DNA of 64,000 bases from Affinirhizobium lemnae (GTDB lineage: Bacteria > Pseudomonadota > Alphaproteobacteria > Rhizobiales > Rhizobiaceae), in NCBI RefSeq assembly GCF_022968395.1, contig NZ_JALJQZ010000007.1, positions 62,001-126,000 on the forward strand. The letters run 5' to 3'. The notes under the pieces were generated by a model. It did no database searches. It saw only the letters and a program-made list of their open reading frames with translations, and was not told where the DNA came from. The position numbers and the translations under genes are program-made. Of the stretch, positions 33,561 to 42,552 are shown piece after piece (position 1 is the stretch's first letter; each line of letters opens with the position of its first letter).

Positions 33561-33899
33561 ATGAGCACCCTGCCGCTGGACCCCGGCCAGTTGACCCACC
33601 GCCTGACACTGGAAGCGCCGAACGACGAGAGCGACGGACAGGGCGGCAGCCTTGGCGGCTGGGTTCAGGCGGGTGAGGTATGGGCGCGCATCGAACCGGT
33701 TGCGAGCCCCTCCTTCACCGACATGGCAGGGGGCGAACGGGCCGTGGTGACCCACCGGATTCTCCTTCGTCATCGCCAGGGCATCGGCGCCGGTCAGCGG
33801 TTTCGGGAAGGCGAACGGGTCTTCCGAATTCGACTTGTGCGCGATCCAGACGAGACCAAATGCATGCTTTCGTGCCTCTGTGAGGAGGAAGCACAATGA
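33561..33899 (+). CDS. Head closure protein (gene 7)
   Basis: A 112-residue phage head-closure (stopper) protein: LTHRLTLEAPNDESDGQGG, VWARIEPVAS and VTHRILLRHRQG are typical family segments. Ends 4 bases into gene 8, implying coupled translation. Confidence 0.87.
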   Translation: MSTLPLDPGQLTHRLTLEAPNDESDGQGGSLGGWVQAGEVWARIEPVASPSFTDMAGGERAVVTHRILLRHRQGIGAGQRFREGERVFRIRLVRDPDETKCMLSCLCEEEAQ

Positions 33900-34303
33900 G
33901 AGGTGGACAGGAACTTCTGAAGGCAATCCACGAGCGTCTCGCAAACGATGTGCAACTGCGTTCAACCGTAGGAATCCAAGGCTTCAGGGACCGGATTGCA
34001 GGGCGTGTAAGCCTTCCTGCAATTACCTACGGGACACTGGAGAGCCGAGACTATTCCACCGGGACCGAAGTTGCGGAGGAGCACCTCCTGACGGTGGAAA
34101 TCTGGTCTGATGGGAAGGGACGCGCTGAAGCACAAAGGCTGGCCGCTCAGGTGGCGATATTGCTGGACCGCACGGAACTGGCGCTGGGGGAGAACCAGCA
34201 TCTGGTAAACCTGACGGTGACGGGTATCCGCTACAGGCAGGACGCGAAAACACAGGCTCAGGTTGCGGAGGTGAACCTGCGAGGCGTGACGGAAGAGACG
34301 TGA
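33896..34303 (+). CDS. DUF3168 tail completion protein (gene 8)
   Basis: A 135-residue DUF3168 protein at the head-tail joint. LLKAIHERLANDVQLR and ITYGTLESRDYSTGTEVAEEHLLTVEIW are characteristic. ATG overlaps the gene 7 stop by 4 bases. Confidence 0.87.
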   Translation: MRGGQELLKAIHERLANDVQLRSTVGIQGFRDRIAGRVSLPAITYGTLESRDYSTGTEVAEEHLLTVEIWSDGKGRAEAQRLAAQVAILLDRTELALGENQHLVNLTVTGIRYRQDAKTQAQVAEVNLRGVTEET

Positions 34304-34345
34304 GACTTTTTTCAGAACCAGATCGTTCAAAAGGGATTTATTACA

Positions 34346-34753
34346 ATGGTGGCACAGGCAGGACGTGACCTTCTGTTGAAGGTGGAAAATGGCGCAGGCT
34401 GGCAGACGGTGGCGGGTTTGCGTTCCAAACGCTTGGCATTCAATGCCGAAACTGTGGACATTACAGATGCCGAAAGCGCCGGACGCTGGCGTGAACTTCT
34501 GGGTGGGGCAGGCATTCAGCGCGCCTCGTTGAACGGGGCGGGCCTCTTCAAGGACCAGACCTCCGATGCAATGATCCGCAGCGCCTTCTTCGCCGGCAGT
34601 ATTCTGAATTTTCAGGTGGTGATCCCGTCCTTCGGCACGATCAGCGGACCCTTCCAGATGACCTCGCTGGAATATTCCGGGGAGCACAATGGAGAAGTGC
34701 GCTTCGAGATCGCGCTGGAATCCGCCGGTCAACTGACGTTCGGAGCGATCTGA
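34346..34753 (+). CDS. Major tail tube protein (gene 9)
   Basis: A 135-residue TP901-1-type major tail protein (GRDLLLKVENGAGWQTVAGL, VDITDAESAGRWRELL, FQMTSLEYSGEHNGEVRFE) that stacks to form the tail tube. It overlaps gene 10 by one base. Confidence 0.88.
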   Translation: MVAQAGRDLLLKVENGAGWQTVAGLRSKRLAFNAETVDITDAESAGRWRELLGGAGIQRASLNGAGLFKDQTSDAMIRSAFFAGSILNFQVVIPSFGTISGPFQMTSLEYSGEHNGEVRFEIALESAGQLTFGAI

Positions 34754-35148
34754 TGCAGACGACAGAGACGACGGGCAAGGGACTGGGATTGCATCGCCGT
34801 GCCAACCGGCAACGCGGCGAGGTGGAGGCGATGATCGATGGCGAGCGGCGCATTCTGTGCCTGACGCTGGGCGCGCTGGCCGAGCTGGAAACCGCTTTCG
34901 GCGTGGCTGATCTTTCCGAACTGGCCGCCTATTTCGCCAAGGGACGATTGAAGGCGGTCGATCTGGTGCGGGTGATCGGCGCCGGACTGCGCGGCGGCGG
35001 CAATCTGTTTCCCGACGAGGAAGTGGCCGACATGAATGTGGAAGGCGGCGTGACCGCCTGCGCCCGCATTGCCACGGAACTGCTGGAGGCGGCCTTTAGT
35101 GACGGAATGACGACTGGCGCGCGAGGGAACCCGATTCCCCGCCCTTGA
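34753..35148 (+). CDS. Gene transfer agent gene 10 (tail assembly protein)
   Basis: A 131-residue protein of the gene-transfer-agent-specific family: RRANRQRGEVEAMIDGERRILCLTLGALAELE and the following AAYFAKGRLKAVDLVRVIGAGLRGGG are the hallmark. In related phages this position encodes tail assembly chaperones. Overlaps neighbours on both sides. Confidence 0.85.
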   Translation: MQTTETTGKGLGLHRRANRQRGEVEAMIDGERRILCLTLGALAELETAFGVADLSELAAYFAKGRLKAVDLVRVIGAGLRGGGNLFPDEEVADMNVEGGVTACARIATELLEAAFSDGMTTGARGNPIPRP

Positions 35149-35375
35149 GCGCCGCAACGGGCGCCCCGCATGACGGCGCGACGGCTGGATGGCCGGGCGT
35201 GCTGCATGTGGGGCTGTGCCTGTTGCGGCTTCCTCCCGACATCTTCTGGCAGCTTTCGCCACGCGAGTTCATGGGGATGGCAGGGGCCTTTCGTCCCCGC
35301 CCGCCCGGACTGGACCGCGCAGGGCTTGCTGCGCTGATGGCCGCCTTTCCCGACTTGCCACTTTCTTCCGACTGA
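35145..35375 (+). CDS. Gene 10.1, small tail assembly chaperone
   Basis: A 76-residue protein with the core LPPDIFWQLSPREFMGMAGAF, the signature of the rcc01693-type phage tail assembly chaperone. It starts at a TTG that overlaps the gene 10 stop, so it probably depends on translational coupling. The first 20 residues are low-complexity. Confidence 0.8.
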   Translation: MSAATGAPHDGATAGWPGVLHVGLCLLRLPPDIFWQLSPREFMGMAGAFRPRPPGLDRAGLAALMAAFPDLPLSSD

Positions 35376-35383
35376 GGTGACCG

Positions 35384-35962
35384 ATGACCGATACTGTTTC
35401 CACAGGCCGTGGACTGGATGACGCGCTTTCTACCAGCGAGGCGCTGTCACGTTCGATGCAGGATCTGCAGGCACGTTCGCAAAGCTTCGGCTCGGCGCTT
35501 TCAAGCGCTTTACAGGGAGCGGCTCTCAACGGCAAAGGCCTGGACACTGTGCTGCGTGGACTGGGGCGACGCCTGAGCGACATTGCCCTTGCCGCTGCGC
35601 TGAAGCCGCTGGAGAACGCAATGTCCGGCATTGCGGGAAGCCTGCTCGGCTCCCTCGGTTCGGGCGTGGTCGGAAAGGTGACGCCCTTTGCCGATGGTGG
35701 CGTGGTGCGAAGTCCGAGCTTCTTCTCCATGGGGGGAAGTGCGACCGGCCTGATGGGCGAGGCGGGGGCAGAGGCCATTCTGCCGCTGAAGCGCGGCGCC
35801 GATGGCGCGTTGGGCGTGGCGACGTCCGGCGGCTCTGGGGGAGCCTCAGGGCAGATCGTGTTCAACGTGACGGCGACGGATGCGGCCAGCTTCAAGCGCA
35901 GCGAGGGCCAGATTACCGCCATGCTTGCTCGCAGCGTGGCGCGCGGACGGCGGGGTGTGTGA
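35384..35962 (+). CDS. Short tape measure protein (gene 11)
   Basis: A 192-residue tail tape measure protein, very short as in RcGTA, which has a stubby tail. It shows a helical first half and then the FADGGVVRSPSFFSMGG and GLMGEAGAEAILPLKRG motifs shared with phage tape measure C-termini. GAGGTGA precedes the ATG. Confidence 0.85.
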   Translation: MTDTVSTGRGLDDALSTSEALSRSMQDLQARSQSFGSALSSALQGAALNGKGLDTVLRGLGRRLSDIALAAALKPLENAMSGIAGSLLGSLGSGVVGKVTPFADGGVVRSPSFFSMGGSATGLMGEAGAEAILPLKRGADGALGVATSGGSGGASGQIVFNVTATDAASFKRSEGQITAMLARSVARGRRGV

Positions 35963-35987
35963 GGGTCGTTTTGACGTTGAAAATGTT

Positions 35988-36166
35988 ACCCCCCTCTGGT
36001 CTGCCGACCATCTCCCCCTCAAGGGGGGAGATCGACTCGTGGCGGGCTCTCGGTCCCCAGTAGGGTTACCCTTTGCGGCAACCGCTATTGGTAAGGAATG
36101 CGAGCGGATGCGTCTTGCCGATCTCCCCCCTTGAGGGGGAGATGGTCGGCAGACCAGAGGGGGGTG
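35988..36166. repeat. Palindromic repeat element in the gene 11/gene 12 gap
   Basis: Inverted ends ACCCCCCTCTGGTCTGCCGA and TCGGCAGACCAGAGGGGGGT are perfect over about 20 bases, each followed by an inner ATCTCCCCC/GGGGGAGAT palindrome. Nearly a second copy of the element at 30229. Confidence 0.78.
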
Positions 36167-36209
36167 AGTTCCCGCATGAAGCTTTTCAAGAATAGAAGAG
36201 ACTTAAACC

Positions 36210-36848
36210 ATGACCGGATTTCATGAGGTGCGCTTTCCGCTGCGGCTGGCGCTGGGCACGAGTGGTGGGCCGGTGCGGCGTACCGACATCGTGAACCTGT
36301 CCAACGGGCGCGAGAACCGCAATGCCCGCTGGCGCAATGCAAGGCGGGTCTACGATGCCGGTTCCGGTGTCCGCTCGATTGCCGATCTCTATGAGGTGCT
36401 GGAATTCTTCGAGGCGCGGATGGGCGAGCTTTACGGCTTTCGCTTTCGCGATCCGCTGGACTGGAAATCCTGCGGGCCGACGGGAAATGTCAGCGCCGAG
36501 GACCAATGGATCGGCACCGGCGATGGGGTGACGCGCACATTCCAACTGATCAAGACCTATGGCGACAACGGCGGTGAAACGCGACGGACCATTGCCAAGC
36601 CGGTAGCTGGAACCGTGCGGGTGAGCGTGGACGGCGAAGAGATCTCCTCTGACCGCTTCACGCTGGAAGCGGCCACGGGGATCGTGACCTTCCACGCTGC
36701 CCATGTGCCGCCGGAGGGAGCCGAAATCCGCGCCGGATTCGAGTTCGATGTGCCGGTGCGCTTCGACACCGACCGGATCGACGTAAACCTTTCCGCCTTC
36801 AATGCCGGTCGAATTCCGGCCATTCCGATCAAGGAGATCCTGCCGTGA
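36210..36848 (+). CDS. Distal tail protein (gene 12, DUF2460)
   Basis: A 212-residue DUF2460 protein that starts the baseplate. FHEVRFPLRLALGTSGGPVRRTDIV, FFEARMGELYGFRFRDPLDWKSC and the ending INLSAFNAGRIPAIPIKEI-like tail fit the family. It overlaps gene 13 by 4 bases. Confidence 0.9.
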   Translation: MTGFHEVRFPLRLALGTSGGPVRRTDIVNLSNGRENRNARWRNARRVYDAGSGVRSIADLYEVLEFFEARMGELYGFRFRDPLDWKSCGPTGNVSAEDQWIGTGDGVTRTFQLIKTYGDNGGETRRTIAKPVAGTVRVSVDGEEISSDRFTLEAATGIVTFHAAHVPPEGAEIRAGFEFDVPVRFDTDRIDVNLSAFNAGRIPAIPIKEILP

Positions 36849-37720
36849 GACACATACCGGCGGAACTGGCGGCCCATCTGGCGGGCGATGCCACGACGAC
36901 CTGTCATGCCTGGCGGGTGACGCGCGCCGATGGCGTGGTGCTGGGCTTTACCGACCATGACGAAGACCTGGAGGTGGATGGTACGTTCTGCCGTGCGGCA
37001 AGCGGCTTTTCCGCCAGCGACAACGAGGCCGAAAGCGGCATGGCGGCCAATGCAGGCGAGGTGCAGGGCGGCTTTTCCAGCGACACCATTGCTGCAGAAG
37101 AGCTTGCCGCAGGCCGGTTCGACCATGCGCTGGTGGAGCTGTTTCTGGTGAACTGGGCAGACCCTTCGCAGTTCACGCGGCTCGATGTGCGGGAAATCGG
37201 TGAGGTGACGCGGGCAGGCGGTGCCTTTACCGCAGAACTGCGCAGCATGGCGCATCGTCTCGACCAGCCGCAGGGCCGTGTCTATGGCCGTCGCTGCGAT
37301 GCAAGCCTTGGCGACGGACGCTGCCGGGTGTCTCTTGATGCGTTCCAGTCTGCTGCGACGGTGAGCGCACAGCGCGACCGCAGCCATCTGACCGTGACGG
37401 GGTTGGTCGAGCGCGAGAGCGGCTTCTTCGATCAGGGGAGTTTGCGTTTTGCCGATGGCTCGACCGCCATGATCGAGCGGCATGTGGCGGAGGCAGGCGG
37501 CACTGGGCGGCTGACGTTGTGGCTGCCGCTGGAGCGCGACGTGGCCGAGAGCGAGGCGGTGGTGCTGACGGCTGGCTGCGACAAGAGCTTTACGACCTGC
37601 CGCGCCCGCTTCGCCAACGGCCTGAACTTTCGCGGCTTTCCGCATATGCCCGGAAGCGATTTCAGCTATTCCTATGCTGATGGAGAAGGCCAGCACGATG
37701 GCGGCGTGCTGTTTCCATGA
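36845..37720 (+). CDS. Baseplate hub protein (gene 13, DUF2163)
   Basis: A 291-residue DUF2163 protein. Four cysteines, in GRRCDASLGDGRC and GCDKSFTTC, are placed as in the RcGTA hub protein, where I recall an iron-sulfur cluster being coordinated. The N-terminus CHAWRVTRADGVVLGFTDHD is the domain's signature. Starts at GTG overlapping the gene 12 stop; 4-base overlap with gene 14. Confidence 0.9.
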   Translation: MRHIPAELAAHLAGDATTTCHAWRVTRADGVVLGFTDHDEDLEVDGTFCRAASGFSASDNEAESGMAANAGEVQGGFSSDTIAAEELAAGRFDHALVELFLVNWADPSQFTRLDVREIGEVTRAGGAFTAELRSMAHRLDQPQGRVYGRRCDASLGDGRCRVSLDAFQSAATVSAQRDRSHLTVTGLVERESGFFDQGSLRFADGSTAMIERHVAEAGGTGRLTLWLPLERDVAESEAVVLTAGCDKSFTTCRARFANGLNFRGFPHMPGSDFSYSYADGEGQHDGGVLFP

Positions 37721-38151
37721 TGGGGCCGCGCGTGGTGGCGCTGGCGGAAGGCTGGATCGGCACGCCCTACCGGCATCAGGGCGCGACGAAGGGTGTGGCC
37801 TGCGATTGCATCGGTCTCATCCGCGGGGTCTGGTGCGAGCTTTACGGATGTGAACCGCCATTGGCCGTGCCGCCCTATGCGCCGGACTGGGCCGAGCGGG
37901 CGGACGAGGAGCGGCTGCTCAAGGCGGCGTTGGCGCTGTTCGGTGCCCCGGTGCCGGTCAGCGACATGCAGGCAGGCGATGTGCTGCTGTTTCGCTGGCA
38001 GGCGGGCTGCGCGGCCAAACATGCGGGCATCCTTGCCGATGCGACGAGTTTCATCCACGCATATGAACAGGCGGCGGTGACGCGTTCCACTCTCGTGGCA
38101 GCCTGGCGACGGCGGATCGTGGCCGTGCATCGGTTTGGGGTGGGTGATTAG
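37717..38151 (+). CDS. NlpC/P60 peptidase (gene 14)
   Basis: A 144-residue cell-wall peptidase of the tail tip. The catalytic Cys is in GVACDCIGLIRGVW and the His in AAKHAGILAD. It should cut recipient peptidoglycan during DNA delivery. Order and length match RcGTA gene 14. Confidence 0.9.
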   Translation: MMGPRVVALAEGWIGTPYRHQGATKGVACDCIGLIRGVWCELYGCEPPLAVPPYAPDWAERADEERLLKAALALFGAPVPVSDMQAGDVLLFRWQAGCAAKHAGILADATSFIHAYEQAAVTRSTLVAAWRRRIVAVHRFGVGD

Positions 38152-38188
38152 GGACCTGTCACCCCGGCCAAGCGTGCCAGGCGTGAAG

Positions 38189-38460
38189 CACCCCCCTCTG
38201 CCTTGCCAGGCATCTCCCCCTCAAGGGGGGAGATCGGCAGGAAACATTCGCTCGCCTTCTCTCAGCTGCAGTGATTGCCGCGATCTGTCACCCCACCCGG
38301 CGCTCTGCGCCGACCTCCCCCTCAAGGGGAGGTGGGTGAGCGCGGCATCTGCTTGTCTATCTCCTGTCCACTGCGGCTGGTGGAAAAGACGGCAAAGGAG
38401 CGGCCAGTTCCCACCTCCCCTTGAGGGGGAGGTCGATGCGTTAGCATCGGGTGGGGTGAT
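38189..38460. repeat. Compound palindromic repeat region in the gene 14/gene 15 gap
   Basis: Two units are joined: a half element of the ATCTCCCCCTCAAGGGGGGAGAT type (38190-38240) and a full element with inverted ends CACCCCACCCGG and CGGGTGGGGTG (38290-38460), whose 3' half ends CGATGCGTTAGCATCGGG. It fills almost the whole 356-base gap; I see no gene in it. Confidence 0.75.
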
Positions 38461-38507
38461 ACTGACATTCTCAGAAGCCTCCCAATAAACCCAAGGACTT
38501 CACAACC

Positions 38508-41500
38508 ATGGCTACCATTCTGTTTCAGGCGGCGGGGGCGGCGCTCGGCTCCGTCTTCGGTCCTGTGGGCGCGATGCTGGGCCGTGCGGCAGGCGGGCTG
38601 GCGGGGGCAGCTGTGGACCGGGCGCTTCTCGGTTCGCCCACTGTCACGGGCCCACGCCTTGCCATCGCGCGACTGGCCGGAGCCGATGAGGGAACCGGCA
38701 TCCCCCGGCTCTATGGCACGATGAGGATTGGCGGCACGCTGATCTGGGCAACGCGCTTCGAGGAAGAGGTGCGAAGTGAGCGCAGCGGCGGCAAGGCGAC
38801 CGGCGGTCAGAAGGTGAAGAGCTTCGCCTACTATGCCAACATCGCGCTTGGGCTCTGTGAGGGCGAGGTGGCGCATGTGCGGCGCGTGTGGGCCGATGGT
38901 CGCGAACTGGATCTGACCACGATCCAGATGCGGTTCTACCGTGGCAGCGAGGATCAGCTGCCCGATCCGCTGATCGAGGCGAAGCAGGGAGCAGGAAACG
39001 CGCCTGCCTTCCGGGGGCTTGCCTATGTGGTATTCGAGCGGTTGCCGCTTGGCGATTTCGGCAATCGTATTCCGCTACTGCAGTTCGAGGTGGTGCGACC
39101 CATCGGCACGCTGGAAGCGCAAATCCGGGCCGTGACGATCATTCCCGGCTCCAGCGAGCATGGCTATGCAACGGTGCAGGTGACGCAAGACACCGGTGAG
39201 GGCAGTGCCCGAATTCTCAACCGCAACAACCGCATGGCGGCGACCGATTGGGAAGCATCCCTCGACGAATTGCAGGCGCTTTGCCCCAACCTTGAACGCG
39301 TGGCGCTGGTCGTCAGCTGGTTCGGCACCGATCTTCGGGCTGGCGAATGCCGGATCGTGCCCGGCGTCGAATTCCTCTCGCGTGACGGGGAGACCTTGCC
39401 CTGGAACGTGGCGGGCATCGAGCGGGCCGATGCACATCTGGTGAGCCGCAGGAACGATGCGCCCGCCTATGGCGGCACGCCTTCCGACGAGAGCGTGAAA
39501 CAGGCCATCGCCGATCTGAAGGCGCGGGGCATCGAGGTTTTTCTCTACCCGTTCGTGATGATGGATGTGGCGGAAGACAACGTGCTGCCGGACCCTTATG
39601 GCGGATCGAAACAGGCGGCTTACCCCTGGCGAGGGCGCATAACCTGTCATCCGGGACCGGGGCAGGCAGGCTCTCCGGACAAGACGGAGGCGGCGGCGAG
39701 CGAGATCGACCAGTTCTGCAATCGCGCCGAGGGCTATCGCCGCATGGTGCTGCATTACGCCGATCTGGCCGTTACGGCGGGTGGCGTGGACGGCTTCATC
39801 ATCGGTTCGGAATTTCGCGGGCTGACGACGGTGCGCGGGGCGGGAAACAGCTTTCCCTTCGTGGCGGAACTGGTTCGACTGGCAGGCGATTGCCGTGCGA
39901 GGCTCGGACCATCCGTCAAGCTGACCTATGGTGCCGATTGGAGCGAATATTTCGGCTATCACCCGAATGACGGGACCGGCGACGTGTTCTTCCACCTCGA
40001 CCCGCTCTGGGCCTCGCCTGCCATCGATGCGGTGGCGATCGACAACTACATGCCGCTTTCCGATTGGCGCGATGACGACCTGATGGGCACAAACCCGGAT
40101 GGTATGACAAGCGCCGAGGATGTGGCGGCAATGCAAGCTGCGATCACGCGCGGCGAAGGCTTCGACTGGTATTATGCCAGCGATGAGGACCGCAAGGCGC
40201 GGCTGCGCTCGCCCGTTACCGATGGGCTGGCGGGCAAGCCCTGGGTATTCCGCTACAAGGATCTCTCCGGCTGGTGGGGGAACCATCACTTCGACCGGAC
40301 AGGCGGCGCGGAGAGCGCCAGCCCGACCGCCTGGGTGCCGGGTTCGAAACCGATCTGGTTTACCGAACTGGGCTGCCCCGCCATCGACAAGGGCGCGAAC
40401 CAGCCGAACCTGTTCGTGGACCCGAAATCTTCCGAGAGCGGTTGGCCCTACTTCTCCAGCGGCGGACGGTCTAACGCGATGCAGCGGCGTTTTCTCGACG
40501 CGCATCACGCCCATTGGCAGGGCGATGAGGCACCCGTTGGCATGGTGGATGCGGGGCATATCTTCGTCTGGAGCTGGGATGCGCGGCCTTACCCTGCCTT
40601 TCCACAGGCGACATCCATCTGGAACGATGGCGAGAACTGGCGGCTGGGCCACTGGCTGACGGGTCGGCTGGGGGCGGGGACGCTTGCCGACACGATTGCC
40701 GCGATCCTGACCGATCACGGGTTTAGCGATTTCGATGTGCGCCAAGTCTGCGGCGACCTGACCGGTTATGTGCAGGCTGACATTGCCTCTGCGCGCCAGA
40801 TGCTGACGCCGCTGGTGGAAGGTTTTCTGCTGGATGTGACGGAAGTGGAGGGGCGGCTGATTTTCCGCTCGCGCAGCAAGGCCAGCTTGGCCGTAACGGC
40901 AATCGATGTGCTGGCCGAGCGTGAGGGCGAGGCGGCCTGGAGCGAGACGCGCGGCCACGACAGCGATTTTGCCGCGGAAGCGGTGCTGGGTTTCGCCAAC
41001 CCGGATCTCGACTACGAGCAGGCAGCCACGCGCTCCCGCCGCATTCCGGGGGCGACGAACCGCGTGTTGCGGGCAGATATTCCGGGCGCAATGGCCGATG
41101 AGGCGGCGCAGGCAGCCACGGAAGCGCTGCTGCGTGACAACCACCTGTCCCGCCGGACCATTCGATTCTCGCTTGCGCCGACCGATGTGGCGCTGACGCC
41201 GGGGGATGGGGTTCAGATAACCGATGGGCCGGACGGCATCTACCGTGTGATGCGGATCGAGGATGGCGACATGCGGCGGGTGGAGGCACGCAGGCACGAA
41301 TCGGTTGCGAGTGTCGCAAACCGCCCCGCGCCCCTGGAACGGGTGAGCGCGGTCGCCGCATCCGACGCATTTGCACCGCTGATCGCTTTTCTCGATCTGC
41401 CACGCTTCGACAGTGGCGAGGCGGAGAGCTTTGCCCGTGTTGCGGCCTATGCGAAGCCCTGGACGCGCATGCTGGTTTCAAGCTCTGCCACCACGGAAGG

Positions 41501-42320
41501 ATATCGCAGCCGGGTGCTGATCGATCGGCCGGCCCGCATTGGACGGCTGAACGCGCCTTTGGTAGCGGGTGTCTGGGGCCGGTTCGACAGGGTATCGGTG
41601 ATCGAGGTGGATCTGCCGTTCGGCGGGCTTTCTTCCGCAAGCGAGATTGCCGTACAGGCTGGTGAAAATCGGCTGGCGGTGATGGCTGATAACGGCGTCT
41701 GGGAAGTGCTGGCCTTTGCCACAACGCAGGAAGTGGCACCGGGACGCTTTCGGCTTTCCAACCTGCTGCGCGGTCTCGCCGGGACCGAGGATGCCATGGC
41801 GGCAGGCGCGGCAAGCGGAGCGCAGGTGGTTGTGCTGGATGAAGCCGTGGTGCCGCTGGGGCTGACGCAGAGCGAACGCGGACTGGCGCTGAACTGGATC
41901 GTCGAACCGGTTGGCGCGAAGGCCGGTCGTTACGGGCCGCGTCAGACTGTCGCAGGACTGCGAGCTGAGACGCCGCTGGCGCCTGTTCACCTGAAAGCTG
42001 AACGGCGGGCGGCCGGCGTGTCCTTCAGCTGGGTGCGCCGGAGCCGCATCAATGCCGATGACTGGGACGCATCCGACATAGCCCTCGATGAACCGGAAGA
42101 ACGCTATCGGCTCGAACTGCTGCATGCTTCAACCGGCGCCGTGGTGGCCCAGGCCGAGGTCGATGCCTGCCTTCATCAGTATGATCTTTCTCAGGAATTG
42201 AGCGATTTCGGATTTATTCAAACAAGTTTCCGTGTGCGCCTGGCGCAGCTGGGGCGCGCGGTACCGCGGGGCATTGCCCGAGATCAGGTTATTATCGTGA
42301 AAAACCAGGGAGTTAATTGA
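38508..42320 (+). CDS. Megatron/host-recognition tail protein (gene 15)
   Basis: A 1270-residue protein, the largest of the cluster. It opens with a Gly/Ala-rich membrane-like stretch, then a phage tail domain (IPRLYGTMRIGGTLIWATRFEEEV). A glycoside hydrolase-like TIM barrel spans about residues 300-740 (DGFIIGSEFRGLTTVR, KLTYGADWSEYFGYHP, VAIDNYMPLSDWRDDD, WFTELGCPAIDKGANQPN). A long C-terminal baseplate part follows. In RcGTA this protein sits at the tail tip and contacts the recipient. No frameshift or truncation is seen. Confidence 0.92.
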   Translation: MATILFQAAGAALGSVFGPVGAMLGRAAGGLAGAAVDRALLGSPTVTGPRLAIARLAGADEGTGIPRLYGTMRIGGTLIWATRFEEEVRSERSGGKATGGQKVKSFAYYANIALGLCEGEVAHVRRVWADGRELDLTTIQMRFYRGSEDQLPDPLIEAKQGAGNAPAFRGLAYVVFERLPLGDFGNRIPLLQFEVVRPIGTLEAQIRAVTIIPGSSEHGYATVQVTQDTGEGSARILNRNNRMAATDWEASLDELQALCPNLERVALVVSWFGTDLRAGECRIVPGVEFLSRDGETLPWNVAGIERADAHLVSRRNDAPAYGGTPSDESVKQAIADLKARGIEVFLYPFVMMDVAEDNVLPDPYGGSKQAAYPWRGRITCHPGPGQAGSPDKTEAAASEIDQFCNRAEGYRRMVLHYADLAVTAGGVDGFIIGSEFRGLTTVRGAGNSFPFVAELVRLAGDCRARLGPSVKLTYGADWSEYFGYHPNDGTGDVFFHLDPLWASPAIDAVAIDNYMPLSDWRDDDLMGTNPDGMTSAEDVAAMQAAITRGEGFDWYYASDEDRKARLRSPVTDGLAGKPWVFRYKDLSGWWGNHHFDRTGGAESASPTAWVPGSKPIWFTELGCPAIDKGANQPNLFVDPKSSESGWPYFSSGGRSNAMQRRFLDAHHAHWQGDEAPVGMVDAGHIFVWSWDARPYPAFPQATSIWNDGENWRLGHWLTGRLGAGTLADTIAAILTDHGFSDFDVRQVCGDLTGYVQADIASARQMLTPLVEGFLLDVTEVEGRLIFRSRSKASLAVTAIDVLAEREGEAAWSETRGHDSDFAAEAVLGFANPDLDYEQAATRSRRIPGATNRVLRADIPGAMADEAAQAATEALLRDNHLSRRTIRFSLAPTDVALTPGDGVQITDGPDGIYRVMRIEDGDMRRVEARRHESVASVANRPAPLERVSAVAASDAFAPLIAFLDLPRFDSGEAESFARVAAYAKPWTRMLVSSSATTEGYRSRVLIDRPARIGRLNAPLVAGVWGRFDRVSVIEVDLPFGGLSSASEIAVQAGENRLAVMADNGVWEVLAFATTQEVAPGRFRLSNLLRGLAGTEDAMAAGAASGAQVVVLDEAVVPLGLTQSERGLALNWIVEPVGAKAGRYGPRQTVAGLRAETPLAPVHLKAERRAAGVSFSWVRRSRINADDWDASDIALDEPEERYRLELLHASTGAVVAQAEVDACLHQYDLSQELSDFGFIQTSFRVRLAQLGRAVPRGIARDQVIIVKNQGVN

Positions 42321-42321
42321 A

Positions 42322-42534
42322 ATGGATAATGCAAAGACATGGTACGAATCCAAGGCTGTCTGGGGCGGGCTGATTGCGCTTTTCGCCTCAATTCTTCAGG
42401 CGCGGGGACATCTGTTTCCCTATGAGCAACAGGCGGCACTCGTTGATGCACTGACCAGCGCAGGCGGCGCTTTCGGCGCGCTTCTGGCCATTTACGGGCG
42501 GCTCGCGGCCACCAAACCCATTGTCGGAAGCTGA
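42322..42534 (+). CDS. Holin-like small membrane protein closing the cluster
   Basis: A 70-residue protein opening MDNAKTWYESKAVWGGLIALFASIL. The KxWYxSKxVWGG pattern and one or two hydrophobic segments (about 14-30 and 46-60) are characteristic of short phage holins. The ATG lies immediately after the gene 15 stop. Paired with the GH19 endolysin upstream it would complete a lysis system for particle release. Confidence 0.75.
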   Translation: MDNAKTWYESKAVWGGLIALFASILQARGHLFPYEQQAALVDALTSAGGAFGALLAIYGRLAATKPIVGS

Positions 42535-42552
42535 CGTATAAGCATTGTCTGC

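Noticed and set aside
30229..38460. Repeats inside the gene transfer agent region as a CRISPR array
   Set aside because: Copies are kilobases apart, internally palindromic and lie between protein genes; there are no regular spacers and no cas genes.
39075..41297. 740-codon antisense open frame within gene 15
   Set aside because: A shadow of a GC-rich gene: low-complexity His/Arg-rich product, no ribosome site, while the sense frame has clear family motifs. The same applies to the long antisense frames in copA (16874-18187), ccmF (47595-49481) and glnE (54699-56777).
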